A DNA stretch of 14,235 bases, taken from the NCBI GenBank assembly GCA_902795845.1, contig CADBMU010000018.1:1-14235 (forward strand), in the 5' to 3' direction. The translations under genes were made by a program, and so were the position numbers. Source of the stretch: an uncultured Erysipelotrichaceae bacterium. GTDB taxonomy: Bacteria; Bacillota_I; Bacilli_A; RF39; UBA660. This document shows positions 1 to 5,780 of the stretch, piece by piece. The notes below the pieces were generated by a model. The model was given only the letters and a program-made list of their open reading frames with translations, was not told the DNA's origin and searched no databases. The stretch's first letter is position 1; every line of letters begins with the position of its first letter.

Positions 1-40
1 CACTTCCTCGACTATTAAATTATACCAAATATTTTCTTAA

Positions 41-69
41 TTGTAAAAAGAATAATTTTGTGTTACAAT
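41..69 (+). promoter_or_regulatory. Promoter of the deformylase gene
   Basis: A sigma-A type promoter is visible: TTGTAA at 41-46, a 17-base spacer, and TACAAT at 64-69. Transcription would begin near 76, just ahead of the ribosome binding site GGAGG at 81-85. This short leader supports ATG 97 as the start. Bases 1-40 hold nothing I can identify. Confidence 0.7.
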
Positions 70-96
70 AATGGCGATTTGGAGGTTGACAAATAT

Positions 97-648
97 ATGG
101 AATTACCAAAAATTAAAATTTTAGACGAAAAAAATAAGATATTGCATCAAAAAAGTGTAGAAGTAAAATTTCCCTTAAGTGCAAAGGAAAAGCAAGATAT
201 TAAAGATATGCTTTTATATTTAAAAATGAGCCAAATTGATGAAGAAAGAGAAAAATATGATTTAAGAGCCGGTATGGGACTTGCTTATGTTCAAATTGGT
301 GTTTTAAAAAGAATATTTGTTATCGTTGATGAATATGAAGAAGGTAAATTTAAAAACTATGTTGTAATTAATCCGGAAATTAAAAGTATGAGCGAAGAAT
401 TAGTTTATGTTGGCGAAGGTGAAGGATGCCTAAGCATTAATCGCGATGTCGAAGGTATTGTTCCAAGACATGCTAGAATCACTGTAGATGCTTATGATGA
501 GGAAGGAAATCCTTATACTATTCGTGTTAGAGAAGAAATTGCTATAGCATTCCAACATGAAATAGATCATCTAGATGGTATTTTGTTTCCTGATAGAATC
601 GATAAAAAGAATCCTTTTAAAGATGCAGAATTAATGCGTGAAATTTAA
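97..648 (+). CDS. def: Peptide deformylase
   Basis: Removes the formyl group from the N-terminal Met of nascent proteins; a cytosolic metalloenzyme. The 183-aa product resembles the Bacillus DefB/YkrB type (about 184 aa) along its whole length. The three metal-site motifs are present: motif 1 at residues 59-66 (GMGLAYVQ), motif 2 EGCLS at 109-113 with metal ligand Cys111, and motif 3 HEIDH at 154-158. Motif 1 departs from the usual GxGLAAPQ, having Tyr-Val instead of Ala-Pro. ATG 97 is chosen because GGAGG (81-85) lies 11 bases before it. The frame is also open back to a TTG at 58, but that codon has no ribosome binding site and lies upstream of the predicted transcription start. The gene stands alone, between its own promoter and a terminator. 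Confidence 0.95.
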   Translation: MELPKIKILDEKNKILHQKSVEVKFPLSAKEKQDIKDMLLYLKMSQIDEEREKYDLRAGMGLAYVQIGVLKRIFVIVDEYEEGKFKNYVVINPEIKSMSEELVYVGEGEGCLSINRDVEGIVPRHARITVDAYDEEGNPYTIRVREEIAIAFQHEIDHLDGILFPDRIDKKNPFKDAELMREI

Positions 649-679
649 AAAATATGAGAAAATAATCTCATATTTTTTT
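649..679. terminator. Bidirectional rho-independent terminator between def and the surface-protein gene
   Basis: A perfect 9-bp stem, AATATGAGA at 651-659 and TCTCATATT at 666-674, closes a 6-base loop. A T-run follows on the plus strand (673-679) and an A-run precedes it (648-652), so it can stop transcripts arriving from both convergent genes. Confidence 0.85.
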
Positions 680-2339
680 AACAACTTGTTCCGATATATT
701 CTATCTTAGCACTGGAAATAGTCACTTGCGTTTGAGTTAAATTATAAGCTGATATTTCCACTCTATTAACATCACTTGGAACTGACATTTTGAAAGATAC
801 TTGTGTCGAAGTATAACTAGCATTAGATAATGTGTAAAAAACACCAGTTGAATTAGTATATGCTCTATAATTTAAATTACCGCTATTGCCAATAGCCAAA
901 GCAGGATTACTATTTAAATTATTCCCATAATATGTAACGCGGTAACAACCTTTATTTGTATTATAATATGGTCCAAATTGTACTCCACCATTATTTAATA
1001 TTATATTATTTCCTGATAGTGTTGAGTTTTCAGTATAATTTAAGCCATTACCATAAGTTAATGTTGCATTTATTGTAATATTAGAAGTTTTTGTTGTTTT
1101 CATACCCGAATTACTTGTTGCGGTGCAAGTAATTGAATTCACACCGAGTGTTGCTATATCGCTTATTTTGCTTACTGCACTATTAGACCTGGAAGCATTG
1201 ACGCATGAAACATTTCCACCTGATGCTCCAAATTGACTAGAAGATACAATTGTATTTGAATTAGTTTTATCATAACTTCCAGTAACTAAACTAAGTGTTG
1301 GAGCAGTTTTATCTATTTTTATACTTGTAGTTGTTTGTAAACTAACGTTACCAGCATTATCTACAGCTCTAATATATACAGTGTTATTCATATTTGTAGT
1401 CCATGTTCCAGTGACTTTATTATCACTCATTGCTGTACCCCATTTTGTAGACCAAGATTTTTCATCATAACTATATTCTATTCTATTTAATCCTGATTCA
1501 AAATCACTTGATGATGCAGTCAATATAACATTCGCATTTGTCCAATTACCGCTACTTGAATTTGTTATAACAGGAGTACTTGGATTTGTAGTATCAATTT
1601 TTGAAATAGTTACACTACAATTTTCTACCAAGCCAAATTTATTTTTTACATATGCAGTATATGTTCCGTTTTCTTGGATTATTTTTGCTTTTTCTTTTGA
1701 ATAATTATTATTATCCCAAGAATATACATTATCATTATCTTCATCCTTATTTACAATTAATTCGGCACTATTAGCCCAATTCGTAGGAACTCCACTTATA
1801 ACACATTTTGGAGCAGAATATTCTTCTGTATCTATTTCTAATGTACCTTTAAATTCATTCGAATAATCTCTAACTTGTAGCTTATCTTCATAAATTAAAT
1901 ATTCAATTTCTAAAATATATTCATGTTTTTCTTTAGGATTAATAGTTACGTTATTATAAATATAGTTATATTCAGAGGTTTCTGGTAGTCGAGTGTTATC
2001 AATTACTTTTTTTCCATCTTTATATAATCTATAAACAACATCTTCTTTATAACTATTTGATATATTCACAAACTTTATATTGTATTTTAAAGGATCATCA
2101 GAATCACTAACTACCTCAAATTCTTTTACAACTATTTGACCTGGTTCTAAAGATGGCACATCTAATTTTGTCTTATCATTAAAAATTAATCCTAATTTCT
2201 TACTTGATACTGATGTTTCTGTCTTATTTTCTTCACTGACTTTAGAAACAAAAAAAGAATAAGCATATTTCAAACTGATTGTTAAAGTTATCAAAAATAT
2301 TAATATAAAAAATATTAAAAATTTATTTTTCTTTTTCAT
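678..2339 (-). CDS. Secreted, membrane-anchored surface protein with Ig-like domains
   Basis: A 553-aa protein of unknown specific role, probably displayed on the cell surface. Residues 1-31 are a basic tip plus one hydrophobic segment (signal anchor). No lipobox and no LPXTG sorting signal is visible, so anchoring by the N-terminal helix is inferred. Residues about 45-172 (LEPGQIVVKEFEV...PLKYNIKF) resemble the beta-sandwich of TasA/camelysin proteins; this is a weak similarity judged by eye. Three Ig-like units follow: about 176-247 (Cys179, Cys241), 250-343 (ending in the typical YIRAVDNAGNVS) and 346-424 (Cys379, Cys405). The C-terminal 425-553 looks like a carbohydrate-binding jelly-roll module and ends in Cys553; Cys465 may pair with it. 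The composition is rich in Asn, Ser and Thr. Start ATG 2339 has GGTGG at 2353-2349. It has its own promoter and is monocistronic. Confidence 0.8.
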   Translation of the reverse strand: MKKKNKFLIFFILIFLITLTISLKYAYSFFVSKVSEENKTETSVSSKKLGLIFNDKTKLDVPSLEPGQIVVKEFEVVSDSDDPLKYNIKFVNISNSYKEDVVYRLYKDGKKVIDNTRLPETSEYNYIYNNVTINPKEKHEYILEIEYLIYEDKLQVRDYSNEFKGTLEIDTEEYSAPKCVISGVPTNWANSAELIVNKDEDNDNVYSWDNNNYSKEKAKIIQENGTYTAYVKNKFGLVENCSVTISKIDTTNPSTPVITNSSSGNWTNANVILTASSSDFESGLNRIEYSYDEKSWSTKWGTAMSDNKVTGTWTTNMNNTVYIRAVDNAGNVSLQTTTSIKIDKTAPTLSLVTGSYDKTNSNTIVSSSQFGASGGNVSCVNASRSNSAVSKISDIATLGVNSITCTATSNSGMKTTKTSNITINATLTYGNGLNYTENSTLSGNNIILNNGGVQFGPYYNTNKGCYRVTYYGNNLNSNPALAIGNSGNLNYRAYTNSTGVFYTLSNASYTSTQVSFKMSVPSDVNRVEISAYNLTQTQVTISSAKIEYIGTSC

Positions 2340-2367
2340 ATTGTTTATCCACCTATTCTATATCTTT

Positions 2368-2396
2368 ATTATATAGTTTTTGATTAATTTATTCAA
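2368..2396 (-). promoter_or_regulatory. Promoter of the surface-protein gene
   Basis: Minus strand: TTGAAT (2396-2391), a 17-base spacer, and TATAAT (2373-2368). The start point would be near 2361, giving a leader of about 22 bases with the GGTGG ribosome binding site. It lies back to back with the plus-strand small-RNA promoter at 2407-2435. Confidence 0.75.
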
Positions 2397-2406
2397 CAAT
2401 AAAAAA

Positions 2407-2435
2407 TTGTATTTATGTAAAATCTATGATATTAT
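2407..2435 (+). promoter_or_regulatory. Promoter of the small RNA (putative antitoxin)
   Basis: Plus strand: TTGTAT (2407-2412), a 17-base spacer, and TATTAT (2430-2435). The predicted start is near 2442, immediately before the first shared box of the inverted repeat. Confidence 0.6.
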
Positions 2436-2445
2436 TAATTTAGGT

Positions 2446-2484
2446 GAGAAGCAAAAAGTCTTTTAGGGACTCGATGCTTGCCAC
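2446..2484 (+). repeat. Left arm of inverted repeat (small-RNA copy)
   Basis: Contains three boxes shared with the arm at 2696-2735 on the opposite strand: GAGAAGCAAAAAG (2446-2458), TTAGGGAC (2463-2470) and GATGCTTGCCAC (2473-2484). In this copy the TTAGGGAC box lies between the other two; in the other arm it follows them. Confidence 0.85.
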
Positions 2485-2498
2485 ATATATTATGTTGT

Positions 2499-2540
2499 AA
2501 GCACCTTTATTCAGGTTTTAAGAATAAAGATGCTTTTTTT
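2499..2540 (+). terminator. Terminator of the small RNA, shared with the peptide mRNA tail
   Basis: A 14-position stem (2499-2512 with 2522-2535) has one C.A mismatch on the plus strand, a 9-base loop, and ends in eight or so T residues to 2540. On the minus strand the same stem is closed by a G.U pair instead of the mismatch but is not followed by a T-run. It is therefore a clear stop for the plus RNA and only a possible one for the minus RNA. Confidence 0.85.
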
Positions 2541-2541
2541 G

Positions 2542-2649
2542 TTATTTACAAATAATAAGTATTATTACAATGAATAATGCTATTATTATAAATAACTGAA
2601 TAATTATTAAATTAAATAGTCTTGAAACTAAATATTCTCTTTTATTCAT
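2542..2649 (-). CDS. Small hydrophobic peptide, putative type I toxin
   Basis: A 35-aa peptide with a polar, charged start (MNKREYLVSRLFN) followed by about 20 nearly all hydrophobic residues rich in Ile and Leu, ending Cys-Lys. This is a single membrane helix with a cationic N-terminus, as in type I toxins. Start ATG 2649 is preceded by AAAGGGTGG (2663-2655), a good ribosome binding site 5 bases away. A strong promoter (2771-2744) and an 88-base structured leader lie upstream. The convergent small RNA at 2442-2540 starts from the other side. I do not recognise it as a member of the Fst, TxpA, Hok or Ldr families; Fst's conserved motif is absent. A harmless small membrane peptide is the alternative. 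Membrane-damaging function is inferred from design and context only. Confidence 0.65.
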   Translation of the reverse strand: MNKREYLVSRLFNLIIIQLFIIIALFIVIILIICK

Positions 2650-2719
2650 TTCTACCACCCTTTACTTCTATTGTTTTAAAACCCCCTGAATTTTGGTCCC
2701 TAAGTAAGGTGGCAAGCAT
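2642..2719 (-). CDS. Possible leader ORF upstream of and overlapping the toxin ORF
   Basis: A 25-codon frame from ATG 2719 (MLATLLRDQN...) ends in a TAA that overlaps the toxin start within ATGAATAA, an 8-base overlap. It carries the toxin's ribosome binding site inside it. Only a weak binding site (GAGAAG, 2735-2730) precedes it, about 10 bases upstream and very near the mRNA 5' end. The first codons lie in the conserved GATGCTTGCCAC box, which is also kept in the non-coding copy, so the box itself may be conserved for RNA reasons. If translated, it would couple or unmask toxin translation. I cannot tell whether it is real. Confidence 0.3.
   Translation of the reverse strand: MLATLLRDQNSGGFKTIEVKGGRNE
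2652..2715 (-). promoter_or_regulatory. Leader stem that can hide the toxin ribosome binding site
   Basis: In the minus-strand RNA, TGCCACC (2714-2708) pairs with GGTGGTA (2659-2653): seven pairs, one of them G.U, extendable with weaker pairs to 2715/2652 and 2706/2661. This covers the GGGTGG ribosome binding site of the 35-aa peptide. Self-blocked translation is a known feature of type I toxin mRNAs; its use here is inferred from base pairing alone. Confidence 0.5.
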
Positions 2720-2735
2720 CTTCTTTTTGCTTCTC
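2696..2735 (-). repeat. Right arm of inverted repeat (toxin-leader copy)
   Basis: On the minus strand this reads GAGAAGCAAAAAG (2735-2723), GATGCTTGCCAC (2720-2709) and TTAGGGAC (2703-2696), matching the left arm at 2446-2484. Further in, ATTCAGG and TTTTAA also recur in both RNAs. Both arms begin right at a predicted transcription start. Confidence 0.85.
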
Positions 2736-2743
2736 GGCATGAT

Positions 2744-2771
2744 ATTATATAGTAATTTTTTCATATTTCAA
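2744..2771 (-). promoter_or_regulatory. Promoter of the hydrophobic-peptide mRNA
   Basis: Minus strand: TTGAAA (2771-2766), a 16-base spacer, and a consensus TATAAT (2749-2744). The start would be near 2737, at the edge of the GAGAAGC box. Two direct copies of GACAAAT (plus strand 2779-2785 and 2789-2795), 10 bases apart, sit just upstream of the -35. Confidence 0.75.
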
Positions 2772-2810
2772 GGCTTTCGACAAATAGTGACAAATGTTTT
2801 AATAAAATAT

Positions 2811-2839
2811 TTAAAAAATTAGCAATTTCTTGCTAATTT
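2811..2839 (-). terminator. Terminator after dtd
   Basis: A 9-bp perfect stem, AATTAGCAA at 2817-2825 and TTGCTAATT at 2830-2838, with a 4-base loop. It is followed on the minus strand by six T residues (2818-2813). It ends the comN-rel-dtd transcript and overlaps the dtd stop codon. Confidence 0.85.
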
Positions 2840-3281
2840 ATTTATTTTTAGAATCAATGATTATGGTTGTCGGGCCATCATTTACTATTTCTACTTGCAT
2901 ATTTGCACCAAATATACCAGTTTTTACTTCAACATGTTCTTTTAATAATTTAGTAAACTCTTCATAAAGAGGTATTGCCTCTTCACTTTTTAACGCTTTT
3001 ATATAAGAAGGCCTGTTTCCTTTTTTGGTATCTGCATAAAGTGTAAATTGGCTAATTAAAAGAATACTTCCAAAGACATCTAAAATACTTTTATTCATCA
3101 CATGGTTTTCATCATCAAAAACTCTTAAATTTATAACTTTGTTAACCATGTATTTAATATCTTCAATATTATCACCATAAGTAAATCCAACTAAAATACA
3201 TAATCCTTTATCTATTTTATTAACCAGTTTATTATCAACTGTTACACTACTTCTTTTAACTTTTTGAATTACAACTTTCAT
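2838..3281 (-). CDS. dtd: D-aminoacyl-tRNA deacylase
   Basis: Hydrolyses D-amino acids (notably D-Tyr) wrongly attached to tRNA; a cytosolic dimer. The 147-aa product has normal family length. It starts with the typical MKVVIQKVKRSSVTVDN, carries the SQFTL motif in the middle and the cross-subunit GP motif near the C-terminus (NDGPTT). Its ATG shares one base with the rel stop (TAATG at 3283-3279), so translation is probably coupled to rel. The rel-dtd pair is a common Firmicutes arrangement. Confidence 0.95.
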   Translation of the reverse strand: MKVVIQKVKRSSVTVDNKLVNKIDKGLCILVGFTYGDNIEDIKYMVNKVINLRVFDDENHVMNKSILDVFGSILLISQFTLYADTKKGNRPSYIKALKSEEAIPLYEEFTKLLKEHVEVKTGIFGANMQVEIVNDGPTTIIIDSKNK

Positions 3282-5425
3282 TATCTAATTACCACTCTTT
3301 TAACAAAAGAAAAATTATATAAATCGTTAATAAAATTATTTAATTCAACATTATTTTTAATTTTTACAGTAAGATCATAAACAATTTTATCAGTATATTC
3401 TTTTGTTTTTATTGATTCAACATAAACATTTTTTATGCTAGCTTTTTGAACTATATCAAGTAAATAATTTCCACCGATTGCAACTTCAATAGCTAAATCA
3501 GAATAATAATAATCTTCGACATTTTCATTCCATTTAACTTCAATCAATCTTTCATGTTTGTCTTTAATATTTTCACAATTTTTCTTATGGACTGTAATGC
3601 CTTCGCCTTTTGTTATATAACCAATTATTTTATCTCCTTTTACTGGTTTGCAACATTTAGCAAGGTTAATTCTAATATCATCGTTACCAGCTACTACTAC
3701 ATTACTTTTATAATTAATTTTACTTATTATATTATTACTTACTCTTTCAATTAAAGCATCAGTAACAGTTTTTTTATCGTCTTTAGTAAGACTTACTATA
3801 TAACCTACTGTATAACGTAGAGTTCCAATAGCAAAATATAAGTCATCAATACTATCTAATTTTAAATCTTTTAATATTTTTTCAATATTCTCATCATTTA
3901 AAACTTCGTTAAAACTTAATTTTTTCTTACGTAATTCTTTTTCAATTATTTCTTTACCACGATTAATATACTCTATTCTATCTTGCTTACTGAAAAAAGA
4001 TTTTATCTTATTTTTTGCATGAGAAGTTTTAACAAAATCTAACCATTCTTTACTTGGTGTTGAATTATTATTTGTTTTTATTGATACTTTTTGACCATCT
4101 TGTAACTCATAGTTAAGTGGAACAATATTATCATCAACTATTGCACCAACCATTTTATCTCCAACTGCTGAATGGATACGATAAGCAAAATCTACTGGTG
4201 TTGCTCCACTTGGAAGTTCTACAACATCTCCTCTTGGAGTAAAAACATAAATAACGCCACTTAATATCTCATTATTTACTTCTGTAACAAATTCATTATC
4301 ATCATCTTTAGAAGTTTCAATCATATTTCTAAAAATTTCTAATTTTTGTTCCATGATACTTTGAATTTTTTTTGTACCTTTTTCTTTATAAGACCAGTGT
4401 GATGCGATACCTTTTTCAGCTATTTCATCCATATCATAAGTTCTAAGTTGAACTTCAAAACGATATCCACCAACACCGTATATACCAGTATGAAGTGATT
4501 GATACATATTTTCTTTTGGTTTAGCTATATAATCTTTAAATCTTTTTGGAATTGGATGATATTTGGAATGAATTAAACCTATAGCTGTATAACAATCACT
4601 CTCTGTTTCAAGAATAACTCTTAATGCTAGAATATCATAAATATCATTCCAACGTTTACCTTTATTTAATTTAGTATAAATACTATAAACACTTTTAACT
4701 CTTGATTTTATTTTAAATTTTAAACCATGTTCTATTAATAAGTCAGATATCTCATCCTCCATCTGATTTAATATTTCTTTTAAATCAGTATTATTTTCTT
4801 CTAATTTATTTTCTATTTCTTTATAAATATCTGGCTTAGTATAATACAAACATAAATTTTCTAATTCACTTTTAAAATAATTTATTCCTAATCTATGAGC
4901 TATAGGAATTAATACCATCATTGTTTCATTAGCTTTTTTCTTTTGTTTTTCAGGATCTAATGCCCAAATAGTTCTCATATTATGTAATCTATCAGCAAGT
5001 TTAATAAATATTACTCTTATATCTGATGCTAGTCCAACTAATACTTTTCTTAAATAGATTGCAGAAGATTCAGATTCATTAGGTAATTCTAATTTATTTA
5101 TTTTAGAAATTGTATCGACTATATCTGCAACAGTTTCTCCAAATAATTCCTCTAATTCTTCTTTGGTTTTATCAGCATGATTTATAGTTTCATGTAATAA
5201 TGCTGCCATTATCGTTATATAGTCGACATTTAAATCACTTAAAATATACGCCACATTCAAAGGATGTGTTATATAATCCTCATTTGATAATCTTTTTTTC
5301 CCTTCATGCGCTTTATTTGCATAGTCATATGCTTCTTTTATTTTTACAAGCATATCTTCATCATAATTATCTTTTATTTTTTCGTATAAAATATCATAAG
5401 TTATGTTCTCTATCTCTGTTTTCAT
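3281..5425 (-). CDS. rel: RelA/SpoT-type (p)ppGpp synthetase with degenerate hydrolase site
   Basis: Long RSH enzyme, 714 aa, of the stringent response; it makes (p)ppGpp from ATP and GDP/GTP on starved ribosomes. Domains in order: HD hydrolase-like about 25-200, synthetase about 235-345, TGS about 390-450 (with the conserved His418), helical region, zinc-finger-type motif about 584-617 (Cys591, Cys592, His613, Cys617), and C-terminal ACT-like 643-714. The synthetase has RFKDYIA (295-301), NMYQSLHT and EVQLRT, all intact. The hydrolase motif normally reads HDxxED, but here residues 78-83 read HETINH: Asp to Glu, Glu to Asn, Asp to His. His54, Asp145 and Asn149 are kept. Hydrolase activity is therefore doubtful. 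The start has AAGGTG upstream. It follows comN by 9 bases and overlaps dtd by 1. Confidence 0.95.
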   Translation of the reverse strand: MKTEIENITYDILYEKIKDNYDEDMLVKIKEAYDYANKAHEGKKRLSNEDYITHPLNVAYILSDLNVDYITIMAALLHETINHADKTKEELEELFGETVADIVDTISKINKLELPNESESSAIYLRKVLVGLASDIRVIFIKLADRLHNMRTIWALDPEKQKKKANETMMVLIPIAHRLGINYFKSELENLCLYYTKPDIYKEIENKLEENNTDLKEILNQMEDEISDLLIEHGLKFKIKSRVKSVYSIYTKLNKGKRWNDIYDILALRVILETESDCYTAIGLIHSKYHPIPKRFKDYIAKPKENMYQSLHTGIYGVGGYRFEVQLRTYDMDEIAEKGIASHWSYKEKGTKKIQSIMEQKLEIFRNMIETSKDDDNEFVTEVNNEILSGVIYVFTPRGDVVELPSGATPVDFAYRIHSAVGDKMVGAIVDDNIVPLNYELQDGQKVSIKTNNNSTPSKEWLDFVKTSHAKNKIKSFFSKQDRIEYINRGKEIIEKELRKKKLSFNEVLNDENIEKILKDLKLDSIDDLYFAIGTLRYTVGYIVSLTKDDKKTVTDALIERVSNNIISKINYKSNVVVAGNDDIRINLAKCCKPVKGDKIIGYITKGEGITVHKKNCENIKDKHERLIEVKWNENVEDYYYSDLAIEVAIGGNYLLDIVQKASIKNVYVESIKTKEYTDKIVYDLTVKIKNNVELNNFINDLYNFSFVKRVVIR

Positions 5426-5434
5426 TTATTCACC

Positions 5435-5704
5435 TTATTCTTCTTCATTACTTATTCTAGAATCTGTTATTTGACGTGCAACATAATTTCCAATTAAATC
5501 ATTATCCGTATTTAAAATATCGCTTACCATATCACTTAATGTCAAATTACTAGAATTTTGCCAAATATTATCTTTAATATAATTCCAAATATCTATTTCT
5601 TTTATATAAGAATATTTTGATAATTTCATTTCTCTTTTTTTAGATTTTAAAGCTGGTAACAACAATTGGTATAAATCTTTTAAACTATTTATTTCACTAT
5701 TCAT
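5435..5704 (-). CDS. comN: ComN-like post-transcriptional regulator family protein
   Basis: An 89-aa protein matching by eye the small family that includes Bacillus subtilis ComN (YrzD), which acts on comE mRNA. The family pattern is present: LYQLLLPALKSKKREMKL near residues 11-28, then EIDIWNYIKDNIWQ (36-49) and LSDMVSDIL (56-64). A mainly helical cytosolic protein. In B. subtilis comN lies beside spoVB, and here a SpoVB-type gene is divergent just upstream, which supports the call. It is 9 bases ahead of rel and likely the first gene of a comN-rel-dtd operon. The ribosome binding site is weak (AGGACG). Its target here is unknown; competence genes are not seen. Confidence 0.75.
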   Translation of the reverse strand: MNSEINSLKDLYQLLLPALKSKKREMKLSKYSYIKEIDIWNYIKDNIWQNSSNLTLSDMVSDILNTDNDLIGNYVARQITDSRISNEEE

Positions 5705-5742
5705 GTAATCACGTCCTATATTTTTTTTAATTTCATATATTT

Positions 5743-5771
5743 ATTATATATCATTTATTAAAAGTTTTAAA
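5743..5771 (-). promoter_or_regulatory. Probable promoter of comN-rel-dtd
   Basis: Minus strand: TTTAAA (5771-5766), a 17-base spacer, and TATAAT (5748-5743). The -35 overlaps the ribosome binding site of the divergent flippase gene. That gene's own promoter must fall within the same 76-base gap, but I could not fix it among the AT-rich hexamers. Confidence 0.5.
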
Positions 5772-5780
5772 GGAGGTTGT

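Larger units (their letters stand above)
2442..2540 (+). ncRNA. Putative antisense/antitoxin RNA of about 100 nt
   Basis: This stretch runs from the predicted promoter start to a strong terminator and has no credible coding frame; the only ATG frame is 8 codons with no ribosome binding site. The RNA can form a 5' hairpin, AAGCA (2450-2454) with TGCTT (2475-2479), enclosing a smaller AGTC/GACT hairpin. A small ACATA/TATGT hairpin (2483-2495) and the terminator hairpin follow. It is transcribed toward the hydrophobic-peptide gene. If the peptide mRNA runs past its stop codon, the two RNAs overlap tail to tail, and the terminator loops are exact complements. Its TTGCCAC (2478-2484) could also pair with the peptide's ribosome binding site. 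Role as antitoxin is inferred. Confidence 0.55.

Noticed and set aside
58..96. Extended N-terminus of deformylase from TTG 58
   Set aside because: The stretch lies over the promoter -10 and the ribosome binding site, and family members start at the ATG 97 position.
2442..2540. Riboswitch or T-box leader for a downstream plus-strand gene
   Set aside because: No plus-strand gene follows the terminator, and the boxes are duplicated in the toxin leader rather than matching any aptamer I know.
2622..2822. 66-codon plus-strand frame across the toxin leader
   Set aside because: It starts at TTG with no ribosome binding site, runs antisense to the toxin mRNA leader and its promoter, and its sequence is explained by those elements.
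3554..3754. Plus-strand frame inside rel
   Set aside because: Antisense shadow of a well-conserved coding region; low-complexity Phe/Tyr/Ile composition and no start signals.
5200..5460. Plus-strand frame over the 5' end of rel and the end of comN
   Set aside because: Antisense to conserved HD-domain coding sequence; Leu/His-rich shadow composition.
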